NCBI GenBank assembly: GCA_036936605.1
Contig: JAUPFV010000001.1
Span: forward strand, 31,629,900 to 31,693,899
Length of the DNA stretch: 64,000 bases
Source: Limnanthes douglasii subsp. nivea
Taxonomy: Eukaryota; Streptophyta; Magnoliopsida; Brassicales; Limnanthaceae
Direction of reading: 5' to 3'
Shown here piece after piece: positions 34,643 to 47,180 of the stretch (position 1 is its first letter; the number at the start of each line of letters is the position of its first letter). Made by a program: the position numbers and the translations under genes. A model generated the notes under the pieces. The model was not told the DNA's origin, ran no database searches, and saw nothing but the letters and a program-made list of their open reading frames with translations.

Positions 34643-37593
34643 TCAAGAATTAACTTTTTGATCTGAGTTGTCATCTTCATCGTCTTCAGATTCGGATTCT
34701 TCAGATGATTCATTTGAGACAGTCACAAAGTCTTACTTAGGGCATCGATCTACTGGAATTATTTTCCAAAAATCTGATAAATTCGCCCTCGGAAATGCTT
34801 CATGAAACTTGCGAAGCAACAAGATCCTTGCATATTCTTTGCTTATTTTGATAGTAGCAAGGCTATCCATTCTGCTTTTATCCTCTGCAACTTTGACGGC
34901 AAGCCATTTGTTTGCTTCAACTTTCATTTTGAATGATGCCAAATCATCAAGTGATTTCTTAATGTCTCCTTCACTTTTGTCGAACGATTCCTTCCGAGAT
35001 GAGTACTTTGTATATTCTTCATTTAAATCAGTTTCATATTTGACCTTGAGACTGTTAAGTTTAGTATGATGTGTAGACTTAAGTTTTTCTTTTTCTTCGT
35101 CATTGATCATGACCAAACGACGCTTGATTTAGATAGCTCTTTTCAGAAATTTTGATCCGTCAGCTTGAAAGGCTTGAAATTGTTCGGGGATGTGTTGTTT
35201 GCAAATTTCTCTCAGTTTATTGCTATAAACAGGTTTTTTCTTCCACTAGATGACATCCTCTACAAGACTCTCCAATTTGTTTCGCGCATATCTGACTTCC
35301 TCGCATAATTTTCTTGCTGAATCTTTGAGGCTAGAGAAAGTTTGGAGTATATTTAACACTTTCTCGGAGGGTTCCCCGACAAGATGAGGAGGATAGTTGT
35401 TATAAATACCAAGTGGTGAGGAGGAAACCTGATGAGGATTTGCACTTAGATTTTATGGCCAATTGGCTTCTATAATTTAATTGTCGATTTGCACTATATA
35501 TTCTCAGATCTGTTGGATTTGAGGGTCCATGTCCCTATACATATCTTAAATTTCATCTTCACTAGTCTCATTCTCAGTACCTTGATTGCCTGTTTCAATA
35601 ATTTCTTGTCTTTCTTCTATCTCCTCGATATTTTGGTTTGGAGTTGGATGAGGTACATCAATACCACGTCCTGGCACTGTTGTTGGAGGATTTTTTGACA
35701 AACTTTTCTTTTTATTCCAAGCAGGTGTTTTCTTTATTTTTCTTGAGGACTCAGTTGGAGCTCATTCTTCAATGAATTTCCTTTTTTATTTCTTTTGTGG
35801 TTTCTTTGGCTTCAGATTTGTGGAGGTGCTCACTTGAGAATTTTTCTTTTTATTTTTTGGAGGAAAGTGGCTCTACAATCTATTCCAAACAAGCAGAATA
35901 GCGTGTGCGTCAGGAGCATCTAACCTTGCCACGACATCTTCTGGACTGAGGGGCTCCACGAGTTCATCCAATGGGACGACGAAATCTGGAGAGATTTTCC
36001 ATAGATGGCTCATGACAAACTTCAAAGGTATAAAAGCACTGTGAAATTTATTACACCATGTTTTTTCTGCCCACTCGGATAGTTTGACAAAAATGTCACT
36101 GGCAGCATCTTTGTTGATCTTTTATCGCCTCAGAATTTCTACATAAAGCAATAATACATAAAATATTTGAATGACGGTTATTGTTAAGTAAAAAAAGGGT
36201 AGTATCAGTTACTAGTACTTTCCCACTTAATGTTTAGCCTCGAAGGGTTCTCCTCGAAAATATTTTTCCCATTTTTTAAAATCCAAAGATTAAGAAAAAT
36301 CTATGTTCCAAAATTTGTCAGCTTCGAAGAGATCATTAATCAACTTGAAGGAGTCTTCGAGCGTGAGATAGAAGAAGGGTAGCATCAGAGTTTTGGAAAG
36401 TCCACTCAGCGCAATGAATGGTTTGATTGGAAAATGAATTTGGCTAAGTCTTGAAGCCATTATGCTGGATAAGAGTGTGAACCACAGGTTTGGGCTTGCT
36501 TGTGTCAGACACAAGTCGAGGATCTAAAAGTATTCTACTATATTTAGGTCTAACGGAAATTGAAGGCCCCAATTTATGATCTTAGGATAAACCACAAGTT
36601 CATTATCTCCACAAGAGAGTGAAGTCTCTCATATTGCTGGAAGACGAAGAGTTACGTTTTCTGGGAGACCCCATTGTTTTTAAGAACTTCCGCTTCAAAT
36701 TGGTTATATTAATCATATTGCACATTTTTTAGTGTAATGAGGTTCTCGAGGAGGACGTTCTTCAGGTTTACACTTAAATTTTCAGCGATATCCTCGAGAA
36801 AAGTGAATGATTATTTGTTCTTCTTGTCTTTTTTCTTTGGAGCTATTTTCTTTGAAAGATTTTACTCGGAGCTGGTTTCTTTTATATTTTTGATATTAGA
36901 GCCAGTCTCTGTCCTTGAGTCTAACTCAGTAAGCTCCTTAGAGGATTCATCTTAAAGTTGAAGAGGGGCAGTGTTGGTAGTAGCATCTTGTGAACTATTT
37001 GGGGTAGTTAAGGTGGTTTGTTGGTTGATTATTGGAGGATTTGCCTATGAATCTTTATTGATCACAACCATCTCCTTCGAGGGAGGAGAAAATGTACGGA
37101 TTTATGAAGTATTGATGTCTTTAGAATCTCCCATTTCTATGAATGCGCTTCTTCGAGGAACTTGAATCTTTTGGGAATGAGTTTATGAAGTTATTCGAGA
37201 TGTTTGTTTGTGGTTGATTCGAGGAGGGGTTAGAGTATTAACATGATATACTTCTGTTGATGTTAGAGAAGATTTCTCTTGTGTTTGTTTGCGGTTAATT
37301 CGAAGAAGAGTTGGAGTGTTGACATAGTTTGCTTGTGTAGTGTCTCAAGGAGATTTATCATTTGTTTGTTGAGGGGATTGTTATGAGCAGAATTTACGGA
37401 TTAGGTTGAAAAGATTCTGGTCCTTAGAAGAGTTTTGACTATGTTTGAAGGCCCCATAAACAGGGGTACGAGTAGAAAGCTTTGGAGAGTTATCAATCAC
37501 GCCTGATGCTCGATATTAAGCATCCATTTCAGTAATACTGAAGTAGTCGTAAACGCCAAAAATAGGTTTTTTAATGGGTTTTGGTTTTTTCAT
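34643..37593 (-). pseudogene. E1 antisense ORF (gypsy-type transposon domain plus coiled coil), decayed
   Basis: Read on the minus strand from ATG 37593 (MKKPKPIKKPIFGVYDYF) to TGA 34643. A domain segment at 36514-36290 (LWFTLLSSIMASRLSQI, LMLPFFYLTLEDSFKL) aligns with the element C antisense ORF (WYTLMSCIMASRLSGI, HQLPFYHFNMGNDLKA). After a candidate intron (36212-36139) comes SHLWKISPDFVVPLDE, matching the C segment after its intron. Then comes a basic region, a coiled-coil part (35116-34733, ending FWKIIPVDRCPK) and an acidic tail. There are several stops. It lies opposite in direction to the E1 gag-pol, between pol and the 3' LTR. Confidence 0.75.
36139..36212 (-). other. Candidate intron in the E1 antisense ORF
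   Basis: A minus-strand donor gtaactgata at 36212 and acceptor tttatgtag ending at 36139 bound 74 bp of stop-containing, T-rich sequence. It lies exactly where element C has its 80-bp candidate intron, between the IK/RW-ES/RSD stretch and the segment leading to 'SHLW'. Confidence 0.55.
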
Positions 37594-38159
37594 AAACTAA
37601 AGTGGAGGAAGATTTTCAAATCAGGCATGAACAACATTAAGAATAATCAAATAAATTGATGGTTTCAGGTGAAGGTGGCGGTAGAAGAAAAACTTTTTAG
37701 GAGGTTTTCTCTTTCTAATGAAAATATATTTATGGAAAACAAATAGAAGGAGTTGATAAAGAGAGGTGAAAGGTTCACAGGTGCTATAGGTTGAAAATAT
37801 GAATCGAAAAACGGTTGGCTACTTTAAAGCAGGCTGGCACGTGTAAGTTGTCATAGTAAAATAGTATGATGCACACCTACTAGGAGTACTCCATGAATTT
37901 TTAGCCCTATCAATATAAATGATTAAAAAATCCAGGTGAATGTTCGAAGCAAACATCCGAAAGTTCACACAAAGTTTAGAGGTGAGTTTCGTGTAGTGAA
38001 CATGGTAAACATTCGAAGTGATCTTCAAAACGTTTTCGGGGAAGACGTGAAGAACACAAGTAAACCTTCGGGGAAGATTGACAACTTTGTTCAAAGCAAC
38101 TCAAAGTAGTTTTAATCCTTATTCAACAGTATTCATAAGGACTAGGGGGCTACTGATAA
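37594..38159. other. E1 3' untranslated region, antisense-ORF upstream region and purine tract
   Basis: No coding sequence on the plus strand. The stretch lies between the start of the antisense ORF and the 3' LTR, so it would hold the antisense promoter. I see only a weak minus-strand 'ccataaatatattt' near 37735. A purine tract, 'aaggactagggggcta', at 38138-38152 precedes the LTR. Confidence 0.5.
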
Positions 38160-38478
38160 TGATATAAATTATTAGGGAGTAAAAACAATTATATGAAAAT
38201 ATTTTCATGAAAGCTTTGTAAAGTTAAAAAGATAATTTTGATATTGAATATAAATAGTAAGTGCTAAAGTGCAATCTACCCGAATGTGTAACCGATTATG
38301 TTATTTACCCTTCCTTCATATAAATATGAGAGGGGATTATGAAATAAATGATGATTGACTTTTGCTCGTTGATACTTAATTACAAATTGTTTCTTTCTCT
38401 AAAAGTAAACAAATTGTTTTCTCTTTCTATAATTACTTCTATTGTTTGATTTTCACAATGAAAGTCTAATACTTAACA
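38160..38478 (+). repeat. E1 3' LTR
   Basis: 319 bp, TGATATAAATTATTAGGG...ACTTAACA, followed by the target duplication TGTGG (38479-38483). Confidence 0.85.
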
Positions 38479-38483
38479 TGTGG

Positions 38484-39350
38484 TTTCGAGTGTTTCGATG
38501 ACTTTCGAATGTTTGATATGGTTCAATCGGTTGGTTCCGAGGTTTATTATAGACTTTGATCATCTATCGAATTTTTTCAGACATTATCTTGTAGAGAGAA
38601 AAATGATTAAAGGTTACGTGGACCATATAATGCATTATAAACCTATGTATAAAGAAAGTTTGAGAGATTACATGCAATGTTATTTGCATACCAAGAAGAA
38701 CCTAATTTTTATTATGAATATGTGGTAATTGATTTGTATAGACATGGGCTCATTCTATGGACTAATTTGGAAGAAGAGGTCACGAGGAAGAAAGTTTTGA
38801 CTCTAAGTCATTATTGGTATAAGTAGAGTCTCATATCGGGATTGGGGATACCATGCATCTTTGTCTGATTTTAGACAATACACCTAGGTGGAATTACCAG
38901 CCTCCGATCTAAATTTTATAGTCATTTTGACTACGTAAAAAGAACCCAAAATGGTTCAGCAACAAGAACAAAATTCATATCCTCTCATTTCATCTTTTGA
39001 AGCTCAAGCACAAAAGCGATCAATTCAGGTCCAGACCCTGAGGCAACCGCAGACTACAATACAATAGAGTACCTTTTCGAGTAAAAGATATGACGATTGT
39101 AGGAATAAGTGGATAGGGCATAAGAACTTTAACGAGCTAACTAAAAGTGTGGCACAGATTTACCAAAACACTAAAGGTCCATTCTAATATAGGCCTTATT
39201 CCCCAATTACTAAGCCTCAAAAGGATAAAAATAGAAAGTACTGCAAGTTCCATAATGACACCGACCAATTAGACAATGAATTGCATAACATTCATATGAA
39301 ATATCCATTGTTTTCCAGAGTATTCACAACTCCATAGAACTTGCTTATAT
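38484..39350 (+). pseudogene. Element H gag, 3' part
   Basis: Gag reading resumes after the E1 target duplication: FRVFRMTFECLIWFNRL, FIIDFDHLSNFFRHYL and YKESLRDYMQCYLHTK are capsid-type sequence. Near 39230-39290 a nucleocapsid-like CKFHNDTDQLDNELHNI appears. It has stops throughout. The right edge passes into M2 near 39350 without a visible LTR, so the rest of H (protease onward) is missing. Confidence 0.6.
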
Positions 39351-40185
39351 GGAAATGACTTATGCTGATATTGATGTTGTATCCAATTTTCAACTTGAAA
39401 AAATATGATTGACTCAAGACAACAAAGAAAAGAGCTAATTGCTTTTCAACAAGGGTTGCAAAAGATGAAACAAGCTCATGATAAGTTCCAAAGTGAAAAA
39501 TGATTGTTCAAAAGTTTCTTACCACTCTCGAGGCTGAACGAAATGCTGTTAATGCCAAGAAAACCAAAATTATTACTTGGAATATTGAACTAATCAAACA
39601 ATGTACCACATGAACGATTCATAATATTGATCTTATCTCGCAAAACACCACTCTATCTGATTAAAATTAAAGTTTAAATGTTGGAATCAATTTTTTGAAT
39701 ACTTAAGTATGTGCTTTAAAATATGAAATCACCATACTTGAATAACAATTCAATGATTTTGAGAAACATAAATACATAAGATTTAGAAAGATGAAAAAAG
39801 ATGTTGACCATAGTACTTCCAAAATCATAAGTGAGAGAGAAGAAGCTGCATTCACAGCAGCTGAAGTTTTGATCGTGAGTGTAAGAAAAAAATTATCTTA
39901 CCAATCATAGCTGCAAATCCTACAATTCAATTGGAAGATATATAAAATTTACTACTCGAATAGGTTCTCCCTAATCGTCATAAAAAGCTACTTTATTTAC
40001 AATAATAAAATGCGAATGAAACCAACAGTGATAAACTTATGAAATAAATTGCTTCAAATAATTCTCCTGCAAACAAGAGCCATGAATAAACTACCACCGA
40101 TGTACTAGGTCCCAATAACCACCAGAAGGCTACTTTCAAAAATGAAAAACCCTTCCATCTGCAAGCTTTCCATTTTTTAAACTTT
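39351..40185 (+). pseudogene. M2 antisense-ORF remnant
   Basis: Shares with M1 (11550-12412) the order 'cttttcaacaa', then a coiled-coil series (NIDLISQNTTLSD near 39640, ISEREEAAFTAAEVLI near 39825), then a lysine- and glutamate-rich tail ending near 40185. Plus strand, facing the minus-strand M2 polyprotein. Decayed. Confidence 0.6.
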
Positions 40186-41060
40186 TAAAGAGCAAAAAAA
40201 TCAATTGGATACCAGTCTTGAATTTTATATCATGTTTAGACGTTATGTTGTTTTACAATATTTGAAACACATGTGTTGTACTCCTTAATTTCTTACTTGT
40301 TGTGATGTTTTTATGTCGACTACCTAATTTCTTAATTTATTGTGATGTTTTTATACCGACTGATTTTATGCCTACATTTCAATTTTACAGATTTTTTTTA
40401 AAATTCGCTACATACTTATATAAATGCATATGGAAAAAACTTGTATTATCAAACATACATCTTACCTTACTCTTAGTATCAACAATTTTTAAAATATAAT
40501 TTTGATTTTGTTTCAATTCCTAATTCCTAATATTTTTATATATTTTATTATGAAGTCACCACATATTAATACTTTTTACCACTATTAAATGTGACCGCCT
40601 GCATAACCATTTATTTTTTTAATATTAAGCTTAACTTTGTAAATACAATTACCAATTCGAAAATTAAGTCAGGGCATATTATGGTTTTCTTGTGTAAACT
40701 TTTGTTTTTTCGACCTTAAGCTTGGTTATTTAACTATAATCGCTTATTTGACAATTAATTCTGGGCACGGTATGGCCTACTTGCATAACCGTTCAATTTT
40801 TCAACCTTAAACTTGGTTATTTAACCATAATATTTGACAATAAATTCAGTGCAAATTATGTCCTACTTGCGTAACCTTTCGGTTTTTCAACCTTATGCAT
40901 TTAACCATAATCGCTTGTTCATTACTAGATATGATTGTTCTTTTATATATTATCTTCTTTTGTAAGTTGTGGCACTCCTAATCCATTCAGAAATCTTAAA
41001 TCAAATGATAAAATAAAATTTTATTGATGAAAGAGCCTTATAATATGTCTTAATAAAAAA
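40186..41060. repeat. M2 linker with tandem subrepeats (about 40580-40925)
   Basis: Four degenerate units share 'tatggcctacttgcataacc', 'ttttcaaccttaagcttgg' and 'ttatttaaccataatcgctt'. They match the M1 units at 12780-13112. The flanking parts are AT-rich and non-coding. Confidence 0.75.
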
Positions 41061-44000
41061 ACCTTATAACACCCCTTGAAAAGAAAAAAAGCATACATCT
41101 AATATTACAAAATTTCTTTATACAACTTCAAATGTTAAATATTCCAAAGATGCTTCAACATGTTTCCATTAAAATCTTGTAATCTATATGTCCCGTGACA
41201 ACCCTTAAAGATAAATTTATACAGACTCTCCAACTTGGATCTATTTTTTCTGAATTTTTATCCTTTACCCCCTGGAAACATTTCTTCATAACCAAATCAC
41301 CCTCCTTAAAATACTCGGCCTCAGTTTTGCATCAAATATACTCTTTACCATACTCTTATACTGTTGTGCTATAACTCTTGCTTGATCAGGACCACAACAT
41401 CTATTCATATACTAAAGAAAATGACGCTTCTCATATGGAAACTTTTGGAGTTGTTCTATAGGCCCACGATACCTCAGATAGTTTATCCGAACATTCTCCA
41501 TTTGCTCCCTTAACTTTCTTTTTGATCCCGTCAATAATATTTCTATTTGGTACCTCAACATTCCCATTAACATGTGGATATAATAAGGTGTTGGAAGATG
41601 TTTTTTCAATTTCACATGTTTTGCAAAATTTTGTCATTATTTTATTTTGAAATTGAGGGCCATTATCAGTCGTCAGTATTCTTAGGATCCCATATCACGA
41701 AAAATATTACCATTAAAAAATTATGTTTCTTGAGCTCTAGTTTTTTACAAACCCTTTCCCTCAACCCACTTGGTAAAATAATCAGCAACCACTACAAAAA
41801 AAATTGCCTCTTACTCGTGGCCATCGAAAAATGATACACCAAAGCAATTCCCTACTTATCGAAAGGACAAGAAAATGGGACCACACTCATAGGATCACTT
41901 GAAAAATGACTCGTTCTAGTATTCAATTGATAACTATTACTCTTTTGAAGCATGGCCTCTGCATAAACTGCCAATTTTGGCCAATAAAATCGCTAAGAGA
42001 AAACATCTAATTGAACTTTTATATCTACAATGGGCCCCAAAAACTCCATCATACAAATCTCGCAACATAAATAATGCTTATTCCTTACATAAAAAACACA
42101 ATAGTCACTAATCATTAACCACATCAACTGTCAAAATATAAAATTCTTCATCTACTCCAAAAACATGTGATCTTTCTTGAAAAAGTACCAAACGATTATC
42201 CCTTGTCATAGTTATATTTACCGATAAATCAATATATGGATTAGCAAGACGAGGTACTTAGTATAAATCTACTTTTTCAAATTTATTCACCCATTCATTC
42301 TAAACCTACATATGTTCTCTCATGCTTTCATGCTTAGCTTTGTAGACACCATTAGCTTGACTTACCACCAATTTAGAATCTGATGTAATCTGAATTACTC
42401 AGTGCTATTGTTAGTTACCTTAAAACCAAATATGATAGATTGTTTAATCTCTTTCCCAAAATATGTTTTCAAAATAACTTTAGGTCCATCTGTACCAACT
42501 CTTGGCGCTCAATCCACCTCAATTGCCCATTCAAATTCCCTTTTAAATCCAACTACTCACCCTTATCACCATTTGATATTTTTTCAACAAATTCGCTAAT
42601 AAAATTTGTTATCCCTTGAACCTTAACAATAGTTCAAGGCTAAAAACAATCTAATATTCTTCTAATTTAACTGAATACCTTGTGAGCCTTCCCGAAACAT
42701 CATATTTTTGCAACACACCTCTTAAAGTAAAAAAATTCCTAATAAAGATAACATGACCCTAAAGGCCTCATTTTTATGGAGATACAACCAAACATAAAGT
42801 TAAATTTTCCAAATTCAAATACATTTTTTCATCATCAATTCAACTTATACCGACATAGTAAACTGGTCGCTGCATGTTATCAACTCTCCTAATCAGCAAA
42901 TAACTAACCGCATGATCCGAACAAAAAAGATAAAGATACAAAGGTTCACATTTTGTTGGCAAATACAACATTTCTCATGAAACCAAATAATATTTTAATA
43001 GCTAAAATGCCTCGTCATAATCTTTGTTCTAATACAAGAGCTTAGTTTTTTAAGAATTTCAAAGAAAATATGACTTCTATCCAAAGTTCACGATATAAAA
43101 CGGAAAAAAATTGTTATTGTACCATCACTTTTTGCACCTCTTTAATATTTATCATGGGCTTTATGTTCAACAATGCCTTAACTTGGATCATATTAACCTT
43201 AGTCATATTCTTACTAACAACATACCCAAAAAAATTTCCACTTTTAACCCCAAAAGAACACTTTAAATTATTCGGCTTGAGATTAAAATTTCTTAAATTC
43301 TGAAATTATCTCACTCAAAACTTTCATGTGACGATCCTCTGAATTACTCTTTAAAATCATATCGTCTATATACACTTTCACATTCTTTCCCAACTTTTTT
43401 CCAAAGATTCAATTACCTAATCTTTAATACTTTGATCCATCATTTTTCAAACCGAAAGACTTCACTCGATAACAATACAACCCTTTTTTAAAGGCTGTTC
43501 GTTCCTCATCACTTGGATGCATTTTAATTTGATTATCACCCGAATACGCATCCATAAATGATAAAAACTCACAACCAGAAGCCGCATTGATGTAGTTTCA
43601 CGAGCCCATGGCTATATGACCCTTTTGGACAAATAGAAACGAGCTTTATTTGGGGCCCAGGTATCAGAATTAGGCGTTGCGACCACTTAAATCGAACGCG
43701 TCAAGAAGTCCAAAGATTGTCAAAAGCATCACAATTTGATGAAGTCCAAACCCTAAATTACATCGTTTAAACCCTCGTTTTGCTGTTTTAGTAAATTTTC
43801 TGCATTTTCTATTTTTGTTGGATTCTATTAAAATACTTAACCAGCTCCAATCGCTTTGAAATTAGGCTGAGCTTTATTTTATTGCATAAGGAAAAAGTTG
43901 CAATTTTGGGCTAGGGTTTCGAGCACTTTTATAAAAGGGCTCTCAAACCCTAGTTTTGCTTATTTTTTTAAATATAATTTGATTTTCTTTAAAGTCTATT

Positions 44001-46860
44001 TTACTCTGACCTAGGGTTAGAACTATCTATCTTTCAATTTTTTCATTCTTCTTTCTCTGTATTTTTCGCCGCATGTTTCATCTCGTAACTTGGCGCTACC
44101 ACGCATGAACAGATTGATCAATTCTAGGCAAAATAAACGTATCTTTAAGACATACGTTATTAAGATTTATAAAATTCATGCACATCCGCCATTGGCCATT
44201 CTTTTTCTTAACCAATACTAGATTAGCTACCCAAGTAGGATACGTTGATTCACGTATATGGCCTAACCTCATGAATTTCTCATTTTCTTTGACAACAACC
44301 TCAGCTTTCTTCTAGGATTTTTCCCTCTTTTGATGAATTGGTCTTAATCTCCTATGAATACCCAATTCGTGACATATAATTAACAAACTCACCCACAGTA
44401 ACATCATAATCAATCCAAGAAAAAACACCTTATTATCGCTTAACAACTTTAATACTTGTGAACTTTATCCAAGAAGTTATCATCCTGTATTTTCTCTTTG
44501 AGGTCGTCAACCTCTTTTCCACAATCCACTTCTTCACCCAATTGAATACCTTCTAATTGTTAGGATGCCAACTTAGGAAAATCTAAAAAAATATATAGCA
44601 ATCTCGTGATGCTCTTTAAATTCCTCTAATTACATCGACATTATTTCCACCATGATACTTAATGCATTGACGAACGCTGAAGTTGCAGCTTCTATTCTTT
44701 ATAACCATGGACAATCCATAATAGCATTATAACAACTTGAGACAACACTACTATAAACAAACTCCTCACAACTTCTTTATACGACCATACCCCACAGTTA
44801 CAAATTTTTTAATTTATCTAACACAACTTGATGCCTTACCAACATAACTAACTAACTGCTTCTCGGCATTCTTAAATAATGGTACCCTTACCATCTTATA
44901 ATAACTACCCTTGAAAATGATATTAGCCAAACTACCATTATCAATCGAATAATACCTGAAATATCCACACTATAAATAAAAGCATCATCATGAGGCATAA
45001 TAACTTCCTGTAAATCATCATCGGTGAAAGATAAATATACAACTGGCTTCCTATAGTGAGATACGGTGATCGTATAAATCTTTTTTATGCTTCTTCCTAA
45101 AACTAGAGCTTATTTCCAAAAGATTGTCCCCTTCGTAAATAGTAAGCAACATTTATTTTCTCGTATCATCCATATTTGTATCGTGCTTTAAATTTTTATA
45201 CAACTCCTCACTTTTTTCACCCCTTACCTCACATTTTTCTTCATAAACTCAACCAATTCCCCATTATCAATCAACCTTTGCACCTTATTTCTCAATTGAA
45301 ATAATTTCTCGTCGAATGTCTATGGTCATTATGATATGCACAAAAGAATCCTTTTGGTATTCAATTTTCAGGTGCAAACGTTTGATGAGGTGGTCAAAAA
45401 TTTAATTTACTTTTCATTTTACCAAAAAATAGTGGCAATATTTTCATATTGTAATGTGTACATGAGATGAATTATCATAATAAGAAAACCTCGATCTGTT
45501 CACATGTGCCTTAATGACATCATCATACTTCATCTTGTCAACTCTTTGCTTATGCTCATAGACAACTTTTAAATCTTGAAATTTAGACGAATCTATTGCT
45601 CTGTTCTTTGAATCTTCAAATCGAATGTGCTGATCTACTCTTTCCAAAATATATCATGTAGTTTCAAATGTAAATCTAAAAGACCTTCGTACATTTTTCT
45701 CTCCAATATTAAACCTCTTTTGAAAGCAACAACTGCTACATCCCTTTTAAAATTTTCTAAAGTATTCAACTCATGCACAAACCGTTGAACATAACTCTTC
45801 AACAATTCTCTTATTATTTTGTAAAAATTTATCATAAAATCCATATCCTTCTTGTATGCTTTATTTCTAATAAAGCGGTTTATGAATGCATGCCAAATAC
45901 CATCATAACTCTTAATCATTCCTTTAGACAAAAAAAAACCATTCCAATGCATTTCCCTTAAATATCTTTAAAAAATATCTACATAGTAATATGTCTTAAA
46001 TATTGAATCCTATTATCATGTTTCTAAACTGTTAAAATGATTCTCTAGATCACCTGATCCAACATAAGTTTCCATGCGAGATGGATCAAAATTTATAGAA
46101 AGCTTTCCTTCAAGATATTACTAATGAATGGTGATTATTGTAACATATAGTCGACTATTCTCGGTTTTTCCTCATTATATTCTATTACTTTCTTTCCTTT
46201 ACTCTTCTTATATTCCATATTACTTTAATGAATTTCACCTTCAATCTCCTCTATATTTCTCTTCATTTGATTATTTACCTCATTTTATTTCGATTTCTTT
46301 GTACGTCAAAAACGTTACTTCTCCATCTCTAATATTTTATGTATAATTCACATAAGAACCTTCATTATTCCCATGTTTTTTACTTTCTAATGCTAGCTTA
46401 TCAGTTAGAAATTATAACACATCTAATAATTTTTCAAATATAATTTGAATTTTTTGCTCTTTTTCAGCGTGTAACTGACTCATTTTAACATTTTATCGTT
46501 TCATCTCTTCAATTTGAGGTTCCAAAAGTTATATATTAGAAAGATTCATATGTATATATTGATTTGTGAGATTTCTACCTTCAACAATATGAGGAACAAG
46601 TCATTGAACAACATATCTATCATGCACACAGTCTACTCCAGAAATCATTGTAGCTGACTAAATTTTGTCTGCCACCGCAACTTCAAGAGCTCTTTGCTCC
46701 AAACCAGTTGCACCTAGAGTTCAATTCCTTAATCATGACATTTTTTTTCAACATGAGAATTCAACACCCTCGAAGGAATCACCATCACATTAACTTGAAT
46801 TGAGAAATTACTTGGAGACGTTATTTCTATTCCTGATCGAGTCATCATCATTGGTAAAAA
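41061..46860 (-). pseudogene. M2 gypsy (Tat-like) gag-pol remnant
   Basis: Minus strand, from high to low coordinates. Gag starts near 46856 (MMMTRSGIEITSPSNFSIQ), with a capsid segment at 45952-45635 (SYDGIWHAFINRFIRNKAYK, LKSYVQRFVHELNTLENF). Protease is at about 45080-44480 (DDLQEVIMPHDDAFIYSVDI; CYNAIMDCPW). RT is at about 44330-43040 (WRMCMNFINL and, across a solo LTR, FLSFMDAYSGDNQIKMH). RNase H and integrase parts are at 42950-41100 (HVNGNVEVPNRNIIDGIKKK and SWAYRTTPK near 41600-41440). Many stops and frameshifts. It retains the domains M1 has lost. No LTR could be assigned with confidence. Confidence 0.7.
43588..44101. mobile_element. Solo LTR inserted in the M2 reverse transcriptase
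   Basis: A 514-bp insert begins TGATGTAG and ends CTACCA, with target duplication CGCAT at 43583-43587 and 44102-44106. On either side the RT reading is continuous: IDQSVHA on one side, ASGCEFLSFMDAYSG on the other. It has no coding capacity. The 'cttttataaaagggctctca' near 43926 may be its TATA region. The parent element is not in the window. Confidence 0.8.
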
Positions 46861-47180
46861 AAAATAACAAACTTCGAAAGCTTTTAGGGTTTAGTTGAAG
46901 AATATAGGCTATTCACCTGAATGATCCTTTTATAAGATTTTTTTCTGAGATCTAGTTCGTGAAAAGGGATCACTTAATTGAGCGACCTTTTTATAACCAT
47001 GGGTTTCACTATATAGTTTATGAACAGGGGTCGCGTAGCTGAGTGACACCTTTATAGGTAATTGTTTTGTATGTGCTTGAGAAAATAAATTTCTCAACTA
47101 GGTAAAAGTTTTGGTAAGTCAGATAAAGAGGGGTTGCTCAGCTGAACGATCCCTTTATAGGAAGTAGTTTCATGGTCAGT
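46861..47180. repeat. Subrepeat array with 'ctgaacgatccctttata' motif (M2 leader or LTR)
   Basis: Four degenerate units at about 46910, 46970, 47035 and 47135 carry the pattern 'cas.tgarygay.cctttata'. Directly upstream (in minus-strand sense) of the M2 gag start, so it may be the M2 5' LTR or leader. A related array lies at 49540-49850. Confidence 0.55.

Larger units (their letters stand above)
21364..38478 (+). mobile_element. E1: 17.1-kb Tat-like gypsy retrotransposon, decayed, with nested E2
   Basis: Two 319-bp LTRs (21364-21682 and 38160-38478) flank it, with the target duplication TGTGG at 21359-21363 and 38479-38483. In order it contains a primer-site-like 'ttggcgacc', a leader, gag, protease, RT, RNase H and integrase (plus strand), then E2 inserted in the integrase, the rest of the integrase, a subrepeat array, an antisense ORF (minus strand), a purine tract (agggggctactgataa) and the 3' LTR. 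Without E2 it would be about 10.5 kb. The LTRs differ at many positions (roughly 85-90% alike by eye), so the insertion is old. Confidence 0.85.

Noticed and set aside
35489..37165. Plus-strand frames of 60-75 codons within 35.4-37.2 kb
   Set aside because: They are complements of the decayed minus-strand E1 antisense ORF and show no conserved motif.
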